The position numbers and the translations under genes are program-made. DNA of 7,384 nt from Bryobacterales bacterium (GTDB lineage Bacteria; Acidobacteriota; Terriglobia; Bryobacterales; Bryobacteraceae), in assembly GCA_025462985.1 (NCBI GenBank), contig JAOAPP010000423.1, forward strand, positions 1-7,384. Direction: 5' to 3'. Shown piece by piece: positions 1-6,957 of this stretch. Position 1 is the first letter of the stretch. Each line of letters begins with the position of its first letter. Below the pieces are notes generated by a model that ran no database searches, was not told where the DNA came from, and was given only the letters and a program-made list of their open reading frames with translations.

Positions 1-1
1 G

Positions 2-994
2 TATCAACTCGGCAACACCGTTCTGCAGGCTGCTTACGTTGGGAATCGCGGTCTGAAACTGCTGTTCGGATCTACGTTCGAGCTCAATCAACTCGATCCC
101 AAATATCTGTCCCTCGGAAACCAGTTGCTACAGCCGGTCGCAAATCCGTTCCAAGGGGTCATCACGAGCGGCGCGCTTTCCGGTCCCACCATTCCCTACG
201 GCCAACTCCTGCGACCGTTCCCGGAATATACAGGCGTCGAGAACGTACAGCCGCCGTCCGCGTCAAGCAGCTATAACGCCCTGTCGCTTTCTGCGAACCA
301 CCGGTTCTCGAATGGGCTTCAATTCTTGATTTCGTACACGTGGTCGAAGTACCTGACCAACAATGAAGGTCCGGAGGGCTGGACGAATGGTCAGGCTCAG
401 ACGGTGAGGAACTGGTACAACACTTCGCTTGAAAAGTCGTACATGTTGAATGATATTCCACGAAGCCTCGTGGCCAGTTATGTTTACGAACTACCGGTTG
501 GAAAGGGACGTTCGTATGCGCCGTCCAGCAAGATCGTAGACGGCGTGATCGGTGGTTGGCAGATAGCCGGGATCTTCACATTCAAAGATGGATTCCCGCT
601 TTCGGTGACCGATGCGACGAACAACACGAACTCCTTCGGGGGAAATCAGCGACCCAACGTGACTTCGAATCCAACGATAAGTCACCCGACCATCTATCAG
701 TGGTTTAATACAAACGTCTTCACCCAGCCCGCTGCATTTACCTTCGGCGATGTGCCTCGAACAATGGGTTACCTGCGTTCACAAGGCACAAACAACGCGG
801 ACATGACGCTTCAGAAGTACTGGCAGCTTTGGAATGAGGCGACCCGGCTTCAGTTGCGCGCCGAGTTTTACAATCTGTTCAACCGGACGCAGTTCTTTGC
901 TCCTGGCACTACCTACGGCACGTCAACGTTTGGGGTGGTTCCGGGGGCTTTGCCCGCGCGATCGATACAGTTCGGAATGAAGCTTTATTGGTAG
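2..994 (+). CDS. Oar-like TonB-dependent receptor, C-terminal part (5' end outside window)
   Basis: The frame is open from the first bases of the window to a TAG stop, giving 330 residues with no start, so this is the 3' part of a larger gene; members of this family usually exceed 1000 residues. The fragment is rich in alternating aromatic/polar strands typical of an outer-membrane beta-barrel. It carries phrases seen in acidobacterial Oar/carboxypeptidase-regulatory TonB receptors: ISYTWSKYLTNN, an IPRSLVASYVYELPVGKG segment, GGWQIAGIFTFKDGFPLSVTD, and a late AEFYNLFNRTQF. It ends in QFGMKLYW, a terminal-aromatic signal of the kind recognised by the BAM assembly machinery. By family, such proteins are thought to take up or bind large substrates at the outer membrane; the substrate cannot be told from this part. 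It converges on the minus-strand cluster and is probably functionally separate from it. The N-terminal plug and carboxypeptidase-like domains are not visible here. Confidence 0.86.
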   Translation, partial: YQLGNTVLQAAYVGNRGLKLLFGSTFELNQLDPKYLSLGNQLLQPVANPFQGVITSGALSGPTIPYGQLLRPFPEYTGVENVQPPSASSSYNALSLSANHRFSNGLQFLISYTWSKYLTNNEGPEGWTNGQAQTVRNWYNTSLEKSYMLNDIPRSLVASYVYELPVGKGRSYAPSSKIVDGVIGGWQIAGIFTFKDGFPLSVTDATNNTNSFGGNQRPNVTSNPTISHPTIYQWFNTNVFTQPAAFTFGDVPRTMGYLRSQGTNNADMTLQKYWQLWNEATRLQLRAEFYNLFNRTQFFAPGTTYGTSTFGVVPGALPARSIQFGMKLYW

Positions 995-1013
995 CTGGCT
1001 GGCTAACTGCGCG

Positions 1014-2315
1014 CTATTGGGTTGAGTGCAGCCGCTGTTCGCGCTGCAGTTGAGCCTCTCTGATCGCTGCGGAGTGTTTGAGAGCCGCATCTGCTTCGTC
1101 GATGCGTCCAAGCTTCCGCAGCGCAATCGAGAGTTGGTAGTGTACGTCGCCGCGCTCATCTGCCGGGGCCGCTTTCGCCAGTTCAATGGCGGCCTTTTCA
1201 TACTGCCCGAGGTGAGAGTACGCCCGACCAAGATCCGCGCGTGCGGCCAATGCGTCCGGCTGTGCTGTCAAATATTGCTCCAGCAGCGGGATTGCCTCCG
1301 CTTCACGGTGCTGCCGAACAGCGATGTTTGCTAGTTCAAAAATTGCCTGAGTGGAACGCGGATTCGCCGTCAACACTTCGCGGAGGCACGAGGTCGCACG
1401 GTCGAAATCACCCATTTCCCAATACGCAGTGCCCAGTCCGAGCAGGGGAGCCGGATTGCCGGGTTGTGCATCGGCTGCCTTCTGATATTGAGCCAGCGCT
1501 TCTGTTGGCTTTCCATGCTGCCGCTCCACGTCGCCCAGAAACACCGCAGCCTGCCAGGAATCCGGCGCGAGATTTATGAACTGCTCGAATGCGTTTCGAG
1601 ACTTGTCCGCCAGATCACGCGCAATTTGGTATTGGTGCTCTGCATCGGGAGAAGCAGCGGAAGTGGGGACCTCGGAAGCTCCGAAAGCTTCTTTCGCCAG
1701 CTTCGAGTTTCCGGCGTTCTGCAAATATTCGGCCAGCAACCGCTTTGAATAGCTCGATCCGCCTGGCATCTGCGAGAGCTTCCTCGAAGCGTTTTCTGCC
1801 AAGCGTTCATAGCAGATCGCAAGCCCGTACCACGCATTCGAATCTTTGGGAGCCAAGGCGATTTCACGCTGATAGATGTCGACAGCTTCCTGCAACTCGT
1901 TCGAGGCAAAATGTGCGCTCGCGAGGCCAAGTAAAGCGTCTCGATTGAAGGGTTCGGAGGAGAGCAGGGCTTCGAACGGTGCGATGGCGTCCTTCGGGCG
2001 GTTGCACTGGACGGCCGCCATGCCCGCAATGAGTGCGGCTGATTTCAGCTCCGGGTGACTCTGCCAAATCCTGGAGGCAATATCGAAAGCCTCGGAGTAT
2101 TTGTGAACCTGATAGTACGTCACGGCCAGGTTATTCAGTGCCTCGGGAGCGCCCGGCCGAATCTCAAGCGCGGTTCTGTATTTAAGAATCGCCCCTTCGA
2201 AGTTGCCCACGCGGGTGTCGTCTGCGGCTTGGCGAAACAGCTCTGCGTAATCATCTGCACGCACGAACGACACCGCGTACAACAACAGGCAGCATATGGC
2301 GAATTTCAGCTTCAT
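1014..2315 (-). CDS. Secreted tetratricopeptide repeat (TPR) protein
   Basis: This is a 433-residue protein. Its N-terminus (MKLKF, then a hydrophobic stretch to VRA before DD) is a good Sec signal peptide with likely cleavage after Ala20. No lipobox cysteine is placed for lipidation, so a periplasmic location is inferred. The rest is helical TPR sequence: clear units around residues 23-90, 93-160, 253-354 and 355-423, with the usual spaced Gly/Ala/Tyr and a Pro near each repeat end (for example NNLAVTYYQV, LLGLGTAYWEMGDFDRA, ADLGRAYSHLGQYEKAA). The middle (about 170-250) is less regular. TPR solenoids bind other proteins; the partner is unknown and no enzyme domain is visible. The gene starts 42 bases after mnmE and is probably the last cistron of the operon. 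The ATG at 2313-2315 is the first in-frame start after an in-frame stop. The strong Shine-Dalgarno lies 19 bases away, in front of a five-codon leader ORF (see separate entry). Confidence 0.9.
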   Translation of the reverse strand: MKLKFAICCLLLYAVSFVRADDYAELFRQAADDTRVGNFEGAILKYRTALEIRPGAPEALNNLAVTYYQVHKYSEAFDIASRIWQSHPELKSAALIAGMAAVQCNRPKDAIAPFEALLSSEPFNRDALLGLASAHFASNELQEAVDIYQREIALAPKDSNAWYGLAICYERLAENASRKLSQMPGGSSYSKRLLAEYLQNAGNSKLAKEAFGASEVPTSAASPDAEHQYQIARDLADKSRNAFEQFINLAPDSWQAAVFLGDVERQHGKPTEALAQYQKAADAQPGNPAPLLGLGTAYWEMGDFDRATSCLREVLTANPRSTQAIFELANIAVRQHREAEAIPLLEQYLTAQPDALAARADLGRAYSHLGQYEKAAIELAKAAPADERGDVHYQLSIALRKLGRIDEADAALKHSAAIREAQLQREQRLHSTQ

Positions 2316-2340
2316 TGCCTGAGAAGCATTATCGCCTCCT
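2313..2340 (-). promoter_or_regulatory. Strong ribosome binding site with five-codon leader ORF overlapping the TPR start
   Basis: On the minus strand a perfect AGGAGG (2335-2340) is followed, 5 bases later, by an ATG at 2327-2329. That ATG opens a five-codon frame (Met-Leu-Leu-Arg-Gln) ending in TGA. The TGA overlaps the ATG of the TPR gene as ATGA. The TPR ATG itself is 19 bases from AGGAGG, beyond normal spacing, with only a weak AGG close by. This layout suggests that ribosomes load at the leader ORF and re-initiate on the TPR gene, though direct initiation by an unusually spaced site remains possible. Confidence 0.5.
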
Positions 2341-2357
2341 CAGCGTGGGCGTGCCTG

Positions 2358-3707
2358 TCACTTGCCGATGCAGAAGGTCGAGAAGATCCGGTTGAGAATG
2401 TCGTCTGCCGTTGTGGCCCCGGTTATCGCGTCGATCGGACGGAGCGCAGCATACAGATCGAGCAGCACCATCTCGTGAGGGATCCCGAACTCTACCGCCC
2501 GCCGGGCGTTATCGAGTGCTTCCGCACTCTCGCTGAGCAGCGATTCATGTCGAAGGCTGGTAATGCTGCCGCTCTCCGGGACTTCGAGACCTTCCGGTGC
2601 AACGCGCTGCAAGATCGCTCTTCGTAGCTCTTCGATACCTTGTCCGGTCACGGCGGAAACGGCCTGAACATCTCTGACACCCTGAAGTCTTCGTCCGAGG
2701 TCCGCCTTGTTGCCGACAAGCAGCGGTTCCCGCTCCTTCAGCTTTTCGATGAGAACACAATCTTCGTCCGTCACCTCGGCCGACGCGTCCAGCACCAGCA
2801 GGGTGAGGTCCGCGTCCGCCATTGCCTGATACGTCCGCTCAATCCCCAAAGTCTCCACCAGGTCGGACGCCTCGCGCACGCCTGCCGTGTCGACGAGCCG
2901 CACGGGAACGCCTTCGAGCGACATCGTCTCCGACACGAGATCGCGTGTCGTTCCGGGGATCTCCGTCACGATGGCGCGATTTTGTTCCAGCAGGCGATTG
3001 AACAGGCTGCTCTTCCCGACATTAGGCCGGCCGGCGATGGCCAGTGTGAATCCTTGGTAGACCAGCTTGCCTGCCGCGAACGTTCTCAGCAGTTGGTCAA
3101 TGCCTTTCCGTATCGGATCGAGCCGGCTGAGAATTTCGTTTCCCGAGGCGATACTGATGTCATCTTCAGCGAAATCGATTCCGGCTTCAAGCAAGGAGAT
3201 GAGTTCGAGCAGCGGCTCTTTGATTGGCGCAATGCGCTTCGAAACAGAGCCTTCCATCTGCTGCGCCGCCACCCGTGCCTGGTAGAGCGTGGTGGCATCG
3301 ATCAGATCGCGAACCGCTTCCGCCTGCGGCAGATCCACGCGGCCATTCATATAGGCGCGCAGCGTGAATTCGCCCGGCTCGGCAATGCGAGCCCCATGCT
3401 CCACCGCCCGCTCTACGCAAAGCCGCAGCACCACGGGCGCGCCATGGCACGCGATCTCTACTACGTCTTCTGCCGTGTAGGATTGTGGGTTTTCAAAGAA
3501 GGAAGCTACGATTCGGTCGACCGGCCTGCCATCTCGATCCAGAAGTTCAGCCAGTTGGCTGCCCCAGCTTCGCCAGCGCGGCTCCCGGGGAAAGCGAAGA
3601 ATCCGCTCGGCGATGCTGCGGCTGGAACCGCCTGAGAGGCGCACCACGCCGAGTCCGCCTCTGCCCATCGGTGTGGAAATGGCGACAATCGTGTCGCGCG
3701 GATTCAT
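2358..3707 (-). CDS. mnmE: tRNA uridine-5-carboxymethylaminomethyl(34) synthesis GTPase MnmE
   Basis: This is a full-length, 449-residue member of the MnmE/TrmE family. With MnmG it installs the (carboxymethyl)aminomethyl group on wobble uridine 34 of certain tRNAs, using a folate one-carbon unit and GTP hydrolysis. The N-terminal folate-binding domain (about 1-120) has [19 protein letters not shown] and the [18 protein letters not shown] signature near 121-138. A helical domain is interrupted by the G domain: G1 GRPNVGKS (226-233), G2 PGTTRD (251-256), G3 DTAG (273-276), G4 NKAD (333-336) and G5 SAVTG (351-355). Glu285 lines up with the E. coli Glu282 needed for GTP hydrolysis. The C-terminus is the canonical CIGK with catalytic-region Cys446. 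The ATG lies 11 bases after the jag stop and has no good Shine-Dalgarno, so coupling to jag translation is likely. No mnmG follows; a TPR gene does instead. Confidence 0.98.
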   Translation of the reverse strand: MNPRDTIVAISTPMGRGGLGVVRLSGGSSRSIAERILRFPREPRWRSWGSQLAELLDRDGRPVDRIVASFFENPQSYTAEDVVEIACHGAPVVLRLCVERAVEHGARIAEPGEFTLRAYMNGRVDLPQAEAVRDLIDATTLYQARVAAQQMEGSVSKRIAPIKEPLLELISLLEAGIDFAEDDISIASGNEILSRLDPIRKGIDQLLRTFAAGKLVYQGFTLAIAGRPNVGKSSLFNRLLEQNRAIVTEIPGTTRDLVSETMSLEGVPVRLVDTAGVREASDLVETLGIERTYQAMADADLTLLVLDASAEVTDEDCVLIEKLKEREPLLVGNKADLGRRLQGVRDVQAVSAVTGQGIEELRRAILQRVAPEGLEVPESGSITSLRHESLLSESAEALDNARRAVEFGIPHEMVLLDLYAALRPIDAITGATTADDILNRIFSTFCIGK

Positions 3708-3718
3708 CTGAAGGAAAC

Positions 3719-4369
3719 TTAGCGCGAGCCGCGGTCGCGCCCGCCGCGTGGAGGGCCGCTTCGAGGACGGCCGGCATCACGGTCACGGCCACCGCCGCTT
3801 CCCCCACGATATCCACCGCCTGAACCGCCTCCTTGTCCACGGAATCCGCCTTGTGGGACCGGAGGAGCGGGAGGAGTCGGCATGTCAGCCGGCACGATTA
3901 CGACTGCCCGAGCCGGCCCGACGCCCAGACTCTCGCTGCGCAGTTCTTTCTCGTCGCGCAATGCAAGATGAATGACCCGGCGTTCGCGGCTGCTCATCGG
4001 GTTGAAGTGGAACGGAACACGCGTGCGCTTCACCTTCTCCGCCGCCGCGAGGGCGCTCATTCGCAGTTCCTCAACCCGCAGCAGACGGTAGTCGTTTGCG
4101 TCGAAGGAGATCAGCGAATGATCTTCGGCCGGAAGCCGGATCGCTTCCATCGAAAGGTGCTCCAGCGCGAGCAGCAGTTCTGCCCGATTCTCCAGCAGCA
4201 GGTCCACGTCCCCGCCGCTGAAAGTGACTGTCACTTCCGGGTTCTCCACTTCGGGATGAGGGTTCTCTGGTGACTTCAAACTGTAGTCCAGATCGAAACC
4301 CGCGTGCCTCAACAGTGGGGACAGAAACTGGTTCAGTCTCGGCGTCAGGGAGTCAACTGTGTATTTCAT
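3719..4369 (-). CDS. jag: Jag/SpoIIIJ-associated RNA-binding protein (KH-R3H) with Gly/Arg-rich tail
   Basis: This 216-residue protein is recognised by its position directly after yidC and by its R3H domain (about 100-161). The R3H part contains [17 protein letters not shown], with Arg130 and His134 forming the RxxxH motif, then a [12 protein letters not shown] strand. The preceding region (about 44-98) matches a Jag KH fold, ending in [15 protein letters not shown], but the usual GXXG nucleic-acid loop (as in IGRRGETL) reads ENRA at 60-63. The N-terminal Jag_N domain of Firmicutes homologues is absent. Residues 173-216 form a disordered tail rich in Gly, Arg and Ser with several RGG/YRGG-like units. 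Jag homologues (KhpB/EloR) bind RNA and influence cell elongation or membrane protein biogenesis in some bacteria; the role here is inferred. The ATG is 5 bases after the yidC stop, with a weak AGTAGG as ribosome site, consistent with coupling. Confidence 0.9.
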   Translation of the reverse strand: MKYTVDSLTPRLNQFLSPLLRHAGFDLDYSLKSPENPHPEVENPEVTVTFSGGDVDLLLENRAELLLALEHLSMEAIRLPAEDHSLISFDANDYRLLRVEELRMSALAAAEKVKRTRVPFHFNPMSSRERRVIHLALRDEKELRSESLGVGPARAVVIVPADMPTPPAPPVPQGGFRGQGGGSGGGYRGGSGGGRDRDAGRPRSGPPRGGRDRGSR

Positions 4370-4374
4370 GCAGC

Positions 4375-6102
4375 CTACTTCTTGGACGTCTTCTTCACAG
4401 GCGCTTTGGCGGGAGAAACGGCCGGAGCGGGAGCGGTTGGCATGAACCTGTTAATGATAAGTTGCTGAGTGACGCCGACGAGGTTACTGGTCAAATAATA
4501 TAGTACAAGTCCCGACGACAGCGAATAGAACATGAACCCGAACATGATGGGCATGAAGAGCATCATCCGCTGCTGATTCGGATCGACGCCGGCGGCCGGC
4601 GTCATCTTCTGCGTCATAAACTGAGTGACCACAAGAATGATGGGCAGCAAATGAATCGGCAGGGTTTCGGGCGCGGACAAGTCAGTCACCCAGAGCCATG
4701 GAGCATGCCGCAGTTCGATAGCAATGCTCAGCACACGGTAGAACGCGTACAGAAACGGCATCTGAATCAGCATCGGCAAGCAGCCGCCGACCGGATTGAC
4801 CCCTTCCTGCTTGTACAGTGCCATGACTTCCTGGTTCTGCTCTGCCTTGCGAGGGTCGTTAAGCTTGACATTCTTGTAGCGATCGTTGATGGCCTTGATC
4901 TGCGGCTGCAGACGCTGCATTTTGCGCGCTGATTTCAGGCTCGTAAGTCGCAGCGGGAACAGAGCGATATTGATGATCAGCGTGACTACCACAATGCCCC
5001 AGCCGTAGTTGTTCGTCCAGTGTTCCTTTGTCCAGTTCAGCCAGGCGAAGATCGGCTTGGCGAGAATGCCGAAGAAGCCCCAGTCGATGATCTGGGTCAG
5101 TTTCGGGTTGACGCTTTTCAGGATCTCGATGTCTTTGGGCCCGACGAAAAGCGACATCTCATTCTGCTCGCCCGTGGAGATGCCAGTCCCTACATACTGC
5201 ACCGGCTTTTCTTCGCCTGGCACCTTGATGTCGTCGCTAAAGGTCCGGATTTCGAGCGAGGAGCCGTCTCGCGGCAACGCGACCTCGGCGAAGAAGTTGT
5301 CCTGCTGCCCGGCAAACGTGTAGTTGCCGGAATCGGTAATCGGCCCGTTCTTCGCATCCTTTACCGTCTTGGTGATTAGCTTGCCGGCGCTCGCGTCGTA
5401 GCGAATGGTGTTCTCGGTGGATGCCGCTCGAAATGCCTTCGGATCGCCGAAGCCGCCTCGCCAGAGTAGATAGTGCGGAACGAGCGAGGAGCCCTCCCTC
5501 ACAGTGGAGCGGACTTCAGAAAGATAGCTGTTTTTGCTGAACTGGAAGGACTTCCGAATCGTGGTTTTGCCGTCCGAATACTCGTATTCAATGCTCGTGC
5601 CATCGGGCGAAATCTTTTGCTGGTAAAGCACCGCGTCTGGATCGACGCTCAGCTTCCGATCTTTGGCTTCGATCGAGAACGGCAACGGAATGTGCGCACC
5701 GCTTTGGCTACTGAAAGCCTGCTCGTTGATCAATTGCAGCGGCTTACCGGACGTGTCCTTGTAATCTTTGAGAACCCAGCTCTTCACGGCCGCGCCACGA
5801 TTGGTAAAGACGATGTGATACACCGCGGTGTCGATCTCAGCGGTGATTTCTTTGGACGCACCGATCTGACCGGTCGCAGGGGCCTCCGAGGCAGCAGCTT
5901 GAGCCGTCGCGCCCGTGGTGGGTTTCGTGGTCACCTGGCTGGCGATCTTGTCGTCCACCGGCTTAGCGGGTTTGGGACCGGGAGCCGGCTTGAAAAAGTA
6001 TTGCGATGCCAGAAGAACCAGCATCATGAGCGCCAGGGCAATAGGAAGGCGCTTCTCCAACGATGGCGGCTGGGGTGTCGTGCCGCCTGCAGTATTAGGC
6101 AT
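4375..6102 (-). CDS. yidC: Membrane protein insertase YidC (Oxa1 family, Gram-negative type)
   Basis: This 575-residue inner-membrane insertase works alone or with SecYEG to insert and fold membrane proteins. TM1 is at about 19-36. An Ala/Pro/Thr-rich linker (38-78) and a large periplasmic P1 domain (about 80-335), typical of Gram-negative YidC, follow. The conserved Oxa1/YidC core is then clear: NYGWGIVVVTLI (TM2, about 365-384), the cytoplasmic coiled-coil hairpin with KMQRLQPQIKAI and QNQEVMALYKQEGVNPVGGCLPMLIQMP (about 394-449), TM3 near 440-460, TM4 near 484-499 and TM5 near 514-547 with SGLVLYYLTSNLVGVTQQ. The C-terminus is basic (KAPVKKTSKK), as often seen in ribosome-contacting YidC. 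At the position of the E. coli groove arginine (Arg366) this protein has Asn378, with Arg385 seven residues later. The ATG is 18 bases after the yidD stop; the ribosome site is weak. Length and domain order agree with the family. Confidence 0.98.
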   Translation of the reverse strand: MPNTAGGTTPQPPSLEKRLPIALALMMLVLLASQYFFKPAPGPKPAKPVDDKIASQVTTKPTTGATAQAAASEAPATGQIGASKEITAEIDTAVYHIVFTNRGAAVKSWVLKDYKDTSGKPLQLINEQAFSSQSGAHIPLPFSIEAKDRKLSVDPDAVLYQQKISPDGTSIEYEYSDGKTTIRKSFQFSKNSYLSEVRSTVREGSSLVPHYLLWRGGFGDPKAFRAASTENTIRYDASAGKLITKTVKDAKNGPITDSGNYTFAGQQDNFFAEVALPRDGSSLEIRTFSDDIKVPGEEKPVQYVGTGISTGEQNEMSLFVGPKDIEILKSVNPKLTQIIDWGFFGILAKPIFAWLNWTKEHWTNNYGWGIVVVTLIINIALFPLRLTSLKSARKMQRLQPQIKAINDRYKNVKLNDPRKAEQNQEVMALYKQEGVNPVGGCLPMLIQMPFLYAFYRVLSIAIELRHAPWLWVTDLSAPETLPIHLLPIILVVTQFMTQKMTPAAGVDPNQQRMMLFMPIMFGFMFYSLSSGLVLYYLTSNLVGVTQQLIINRFMPTAPAPAVSPAKAPVKKTSKK

Positions 6103-6120
6103 ATGTGAATCTCGAGATCA

Positions 6121-6330
6121 TCAGCGGACGGGATCGTACCCGCCTTCATGGAATGGATGACAGCGGCCAAGTCTCCTCAACCCGAGCCAGACGCCTCGCG
6201 GCGCGCCGTGTTTAGCGATCGCGTCCATCATGTATTCCGAACAGGTAGGGCGGAACCGGCAGGCAGAGGGCAGAAGCGGCGAGATCGCAAACTTGTAGCC
6301 CTTGAGGAGCAGGATTAAGACTCTTTGCAT
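6121..6330 (-). CDS. yidD: YidD, membrane protein insertion efficiency factor
   Basis: This complete 69-residue member of the YidD (UPF0161) family is a small, inner-membrane-associated protein that assists YidC/Sec-dependent insertion. The sequence shows the N-terminal amphipathic/hydrophobic helix ([17 protein letters not shown]) and then the family signature [19 protein letters not shown], with Cys24 and Cys30. It continues with a [11 protein letters not shown] segment containing Cys57, and ends GGYDPVR (usually DPVP). The ATG lies inside the 3' end of rnpA, giving a 16-base overlap in a different frame. There is no evident Shine-Dalgarno, so its translation is probably coupled to rnpA. 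The rnpA-yidD-yidC order is the classic one. Confidence 0.95.
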   Translation of the reverse strand: MQRVLILLLKGYKFAISPLLPSACRFRPTCSEYMMDAIAKHGAPRGVWLGLRRLGRCHPFHEGGYDPVR

Positions 6331-6659
6331 CGAGCGAAAATCCGGCCGACTTCACGGCACAAATCGTCAAAAGGCGCATCCAGGGCGCCACGGCGCGGGT
6401 TAAAAACAATCGACCAACTGGCGGGGATCACGCCCATCTGGCTCCGGACAGCCTCTCGCATCCGGCGTTTCATCCGGTTACGTTTCACCGACTTACCCAA
6501 CGCTCGCGGAACAGTAAAGCCGAATTGGGAAGGCTCCGAAGTGTCGTCCCGTCGAAGACAGAAAGCGGCAAAATAGCGGCTAGTCATGCGGACGCCCGTT
6601 TGATAGATGGTGCGGAAGTCTGAGGACCGTGTGACCCGCCTTTGGCTTGGAAGTGACAG
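6315..6659 (-). CDS. rnpA: Ribonuclease P protein component (start codon uncertain; CTG proposed)
   Basis: RnpA is the protein subunit of RNase P, which binds the RNA subunit and precursor tRNA leader to mature tRNA 5' ends. The signature [13 protein letters not shown] (RNR motif) and [16 protein letters not shown] are present. The first ATG in frame (6585-6587) would give only 90 residues and remove the first helix. However, the same frame continues upstream with typical RnpA N-terminal sequence, [18 protein letters not shown], leading into [11 protein letters not shown]. No ATG, GTG or TTG occurs in any frame between the rpmH stop (6681-6683) and that ATG. The only NTG codon is an in-frame CTG at 6657-6659, giving 114 residues, a normal length for the family. 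The extent annotated here therefore assumes CTG initiation. A sequence error or the short form are the alternatives. No strong ribosome site is seen at either start; coupling to rpmH 21 bases upstream is plausible. The 3' end overlaps yidD by 16 bases. Confidence 0.93.
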   Translation of the reverse strand: MSLPSQRRVTRSSDFRTIYQTGVRMTSRYFAAFCLRRDDTSEPSQFGFTVPRALGKSVKRNRMKRRMREAVRSQMGVIPASWSIVFNPRRGALDAPFDDLCREVGRIFARCKES

Positions 6660-6680
6660 CGGACGAACTGCCCGAAGCGC

Positions 6681-6848
6681 TTATTTGGCTGCGCGAACTG
6701 CTCGCTCGTCGCTGACGGTCAGCTTGTGGCGGCCCTTGGCACGCCGGCGCGCGAGCACAGCCCGGCCATTGGCGGTCTTCATACGGACACGAAATCCGTG
6801 AGTCTTCGCCCGATGACGATTATTTGGCTGAAAAGTACGTTTTGGCAT
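6681..6848 (-). CDS. rpmH: 50S ribosomal protein L34
   Basis: This 55-residue basic protein begins [20 protein letters not shown] and continues [20 protein letters not shown], the almost invariant L34 signature. L34 is a late-assembling small protein of the 50S subunit that lies along 23S rRNA. The usual length is about 44-46 residues; here the chain runs about nine residues past the normal TVS end as DERAVRAAK. The ATG is preceded by GAGG (6856-6859) with a 7-base gap, a good ribosome site. It is the first gene of the cluster, downstream of a strong predicted promoter. Its stop codon is in the same reading frame as rnpA. Confidence 0.97.
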   Translation of the reverse strand: MPKRTFQPNNRHRAKTHGFRVRMKTANGRAVLARRRAKGRHKLTVSDERAVRAAK

Positions 6849-6855
6849 TACAAAT

Positions 6856-6859
6856 CCTC
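6856..6859 (-). promoter_or_regulatory. Ribosome binding site of rpmH
   Basis: The minus strand reads GAGG seven bases before the rpmH ATG. It is one of only two clear Shine-Dalgarno sequences in the cluster (the other precedes the TPR leader ORF), which fits rpmH being the leading cistron. Confidence 0.7.
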
Positions 6860-6896
6860 AGAGTAAAATGTGGGGAAGCGGGCGGAAACAACTCCC

Positions 6897-6935
6897 AGCA
6901 GGCACTACAGAAAGGCGCGCGGGCGCACGCCTGCT
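6897..6935 (-). promoter_or_regulatory. GC-rich hairpin(s) in the rpmH leader, possible attenuator
   Basis: On the minus strand a perfect 7-base inverted repeat AGCAGGC / GCCTGCT (6929-6935 and 6897-6903) encloses 25 bases. An alternative inner hairpin, GGCGTGC-GCCC-GCGCGCC (6914-6931), has 7 pairs including one G-U, and is followed by TTTCTGT, a poor U-tract. The two stems share three bases (6929-6931) and so cannot both form fully. This could be a weak attenuator, a protein-binding leader or an RNA-stability element. It is seen only by eye; no known riboswitch or ribosomal leader family is recognised. Confidence 0.4.
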
Positions 6936-6957
6936 AATCCACTAAACCCAAAGAATC

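Noticed and set aside
995..1013. Possible bidirectional terminator between the convergent receptor and TPR genes
   Set aside because: The 19-base gap has no stem followed by a T-run on either strand; only a short CTGGCTGGCT repeat is seen.
2640..3635. 331-codon plus-strand open frame inside mnmE
   Set aside because: It lies entirely antisense to a textbook MnmE. Its residue make-up is that of a reverse-strand shadow in GC-rich DNA and no motif is visible.
5473..6108. 211-codon plus-strand open frame inside yidC
   Set aside because: It is antisense to the well-conserved YidC gene, arginine-rich in the manner of a shadow frame and has no recognisable domain.
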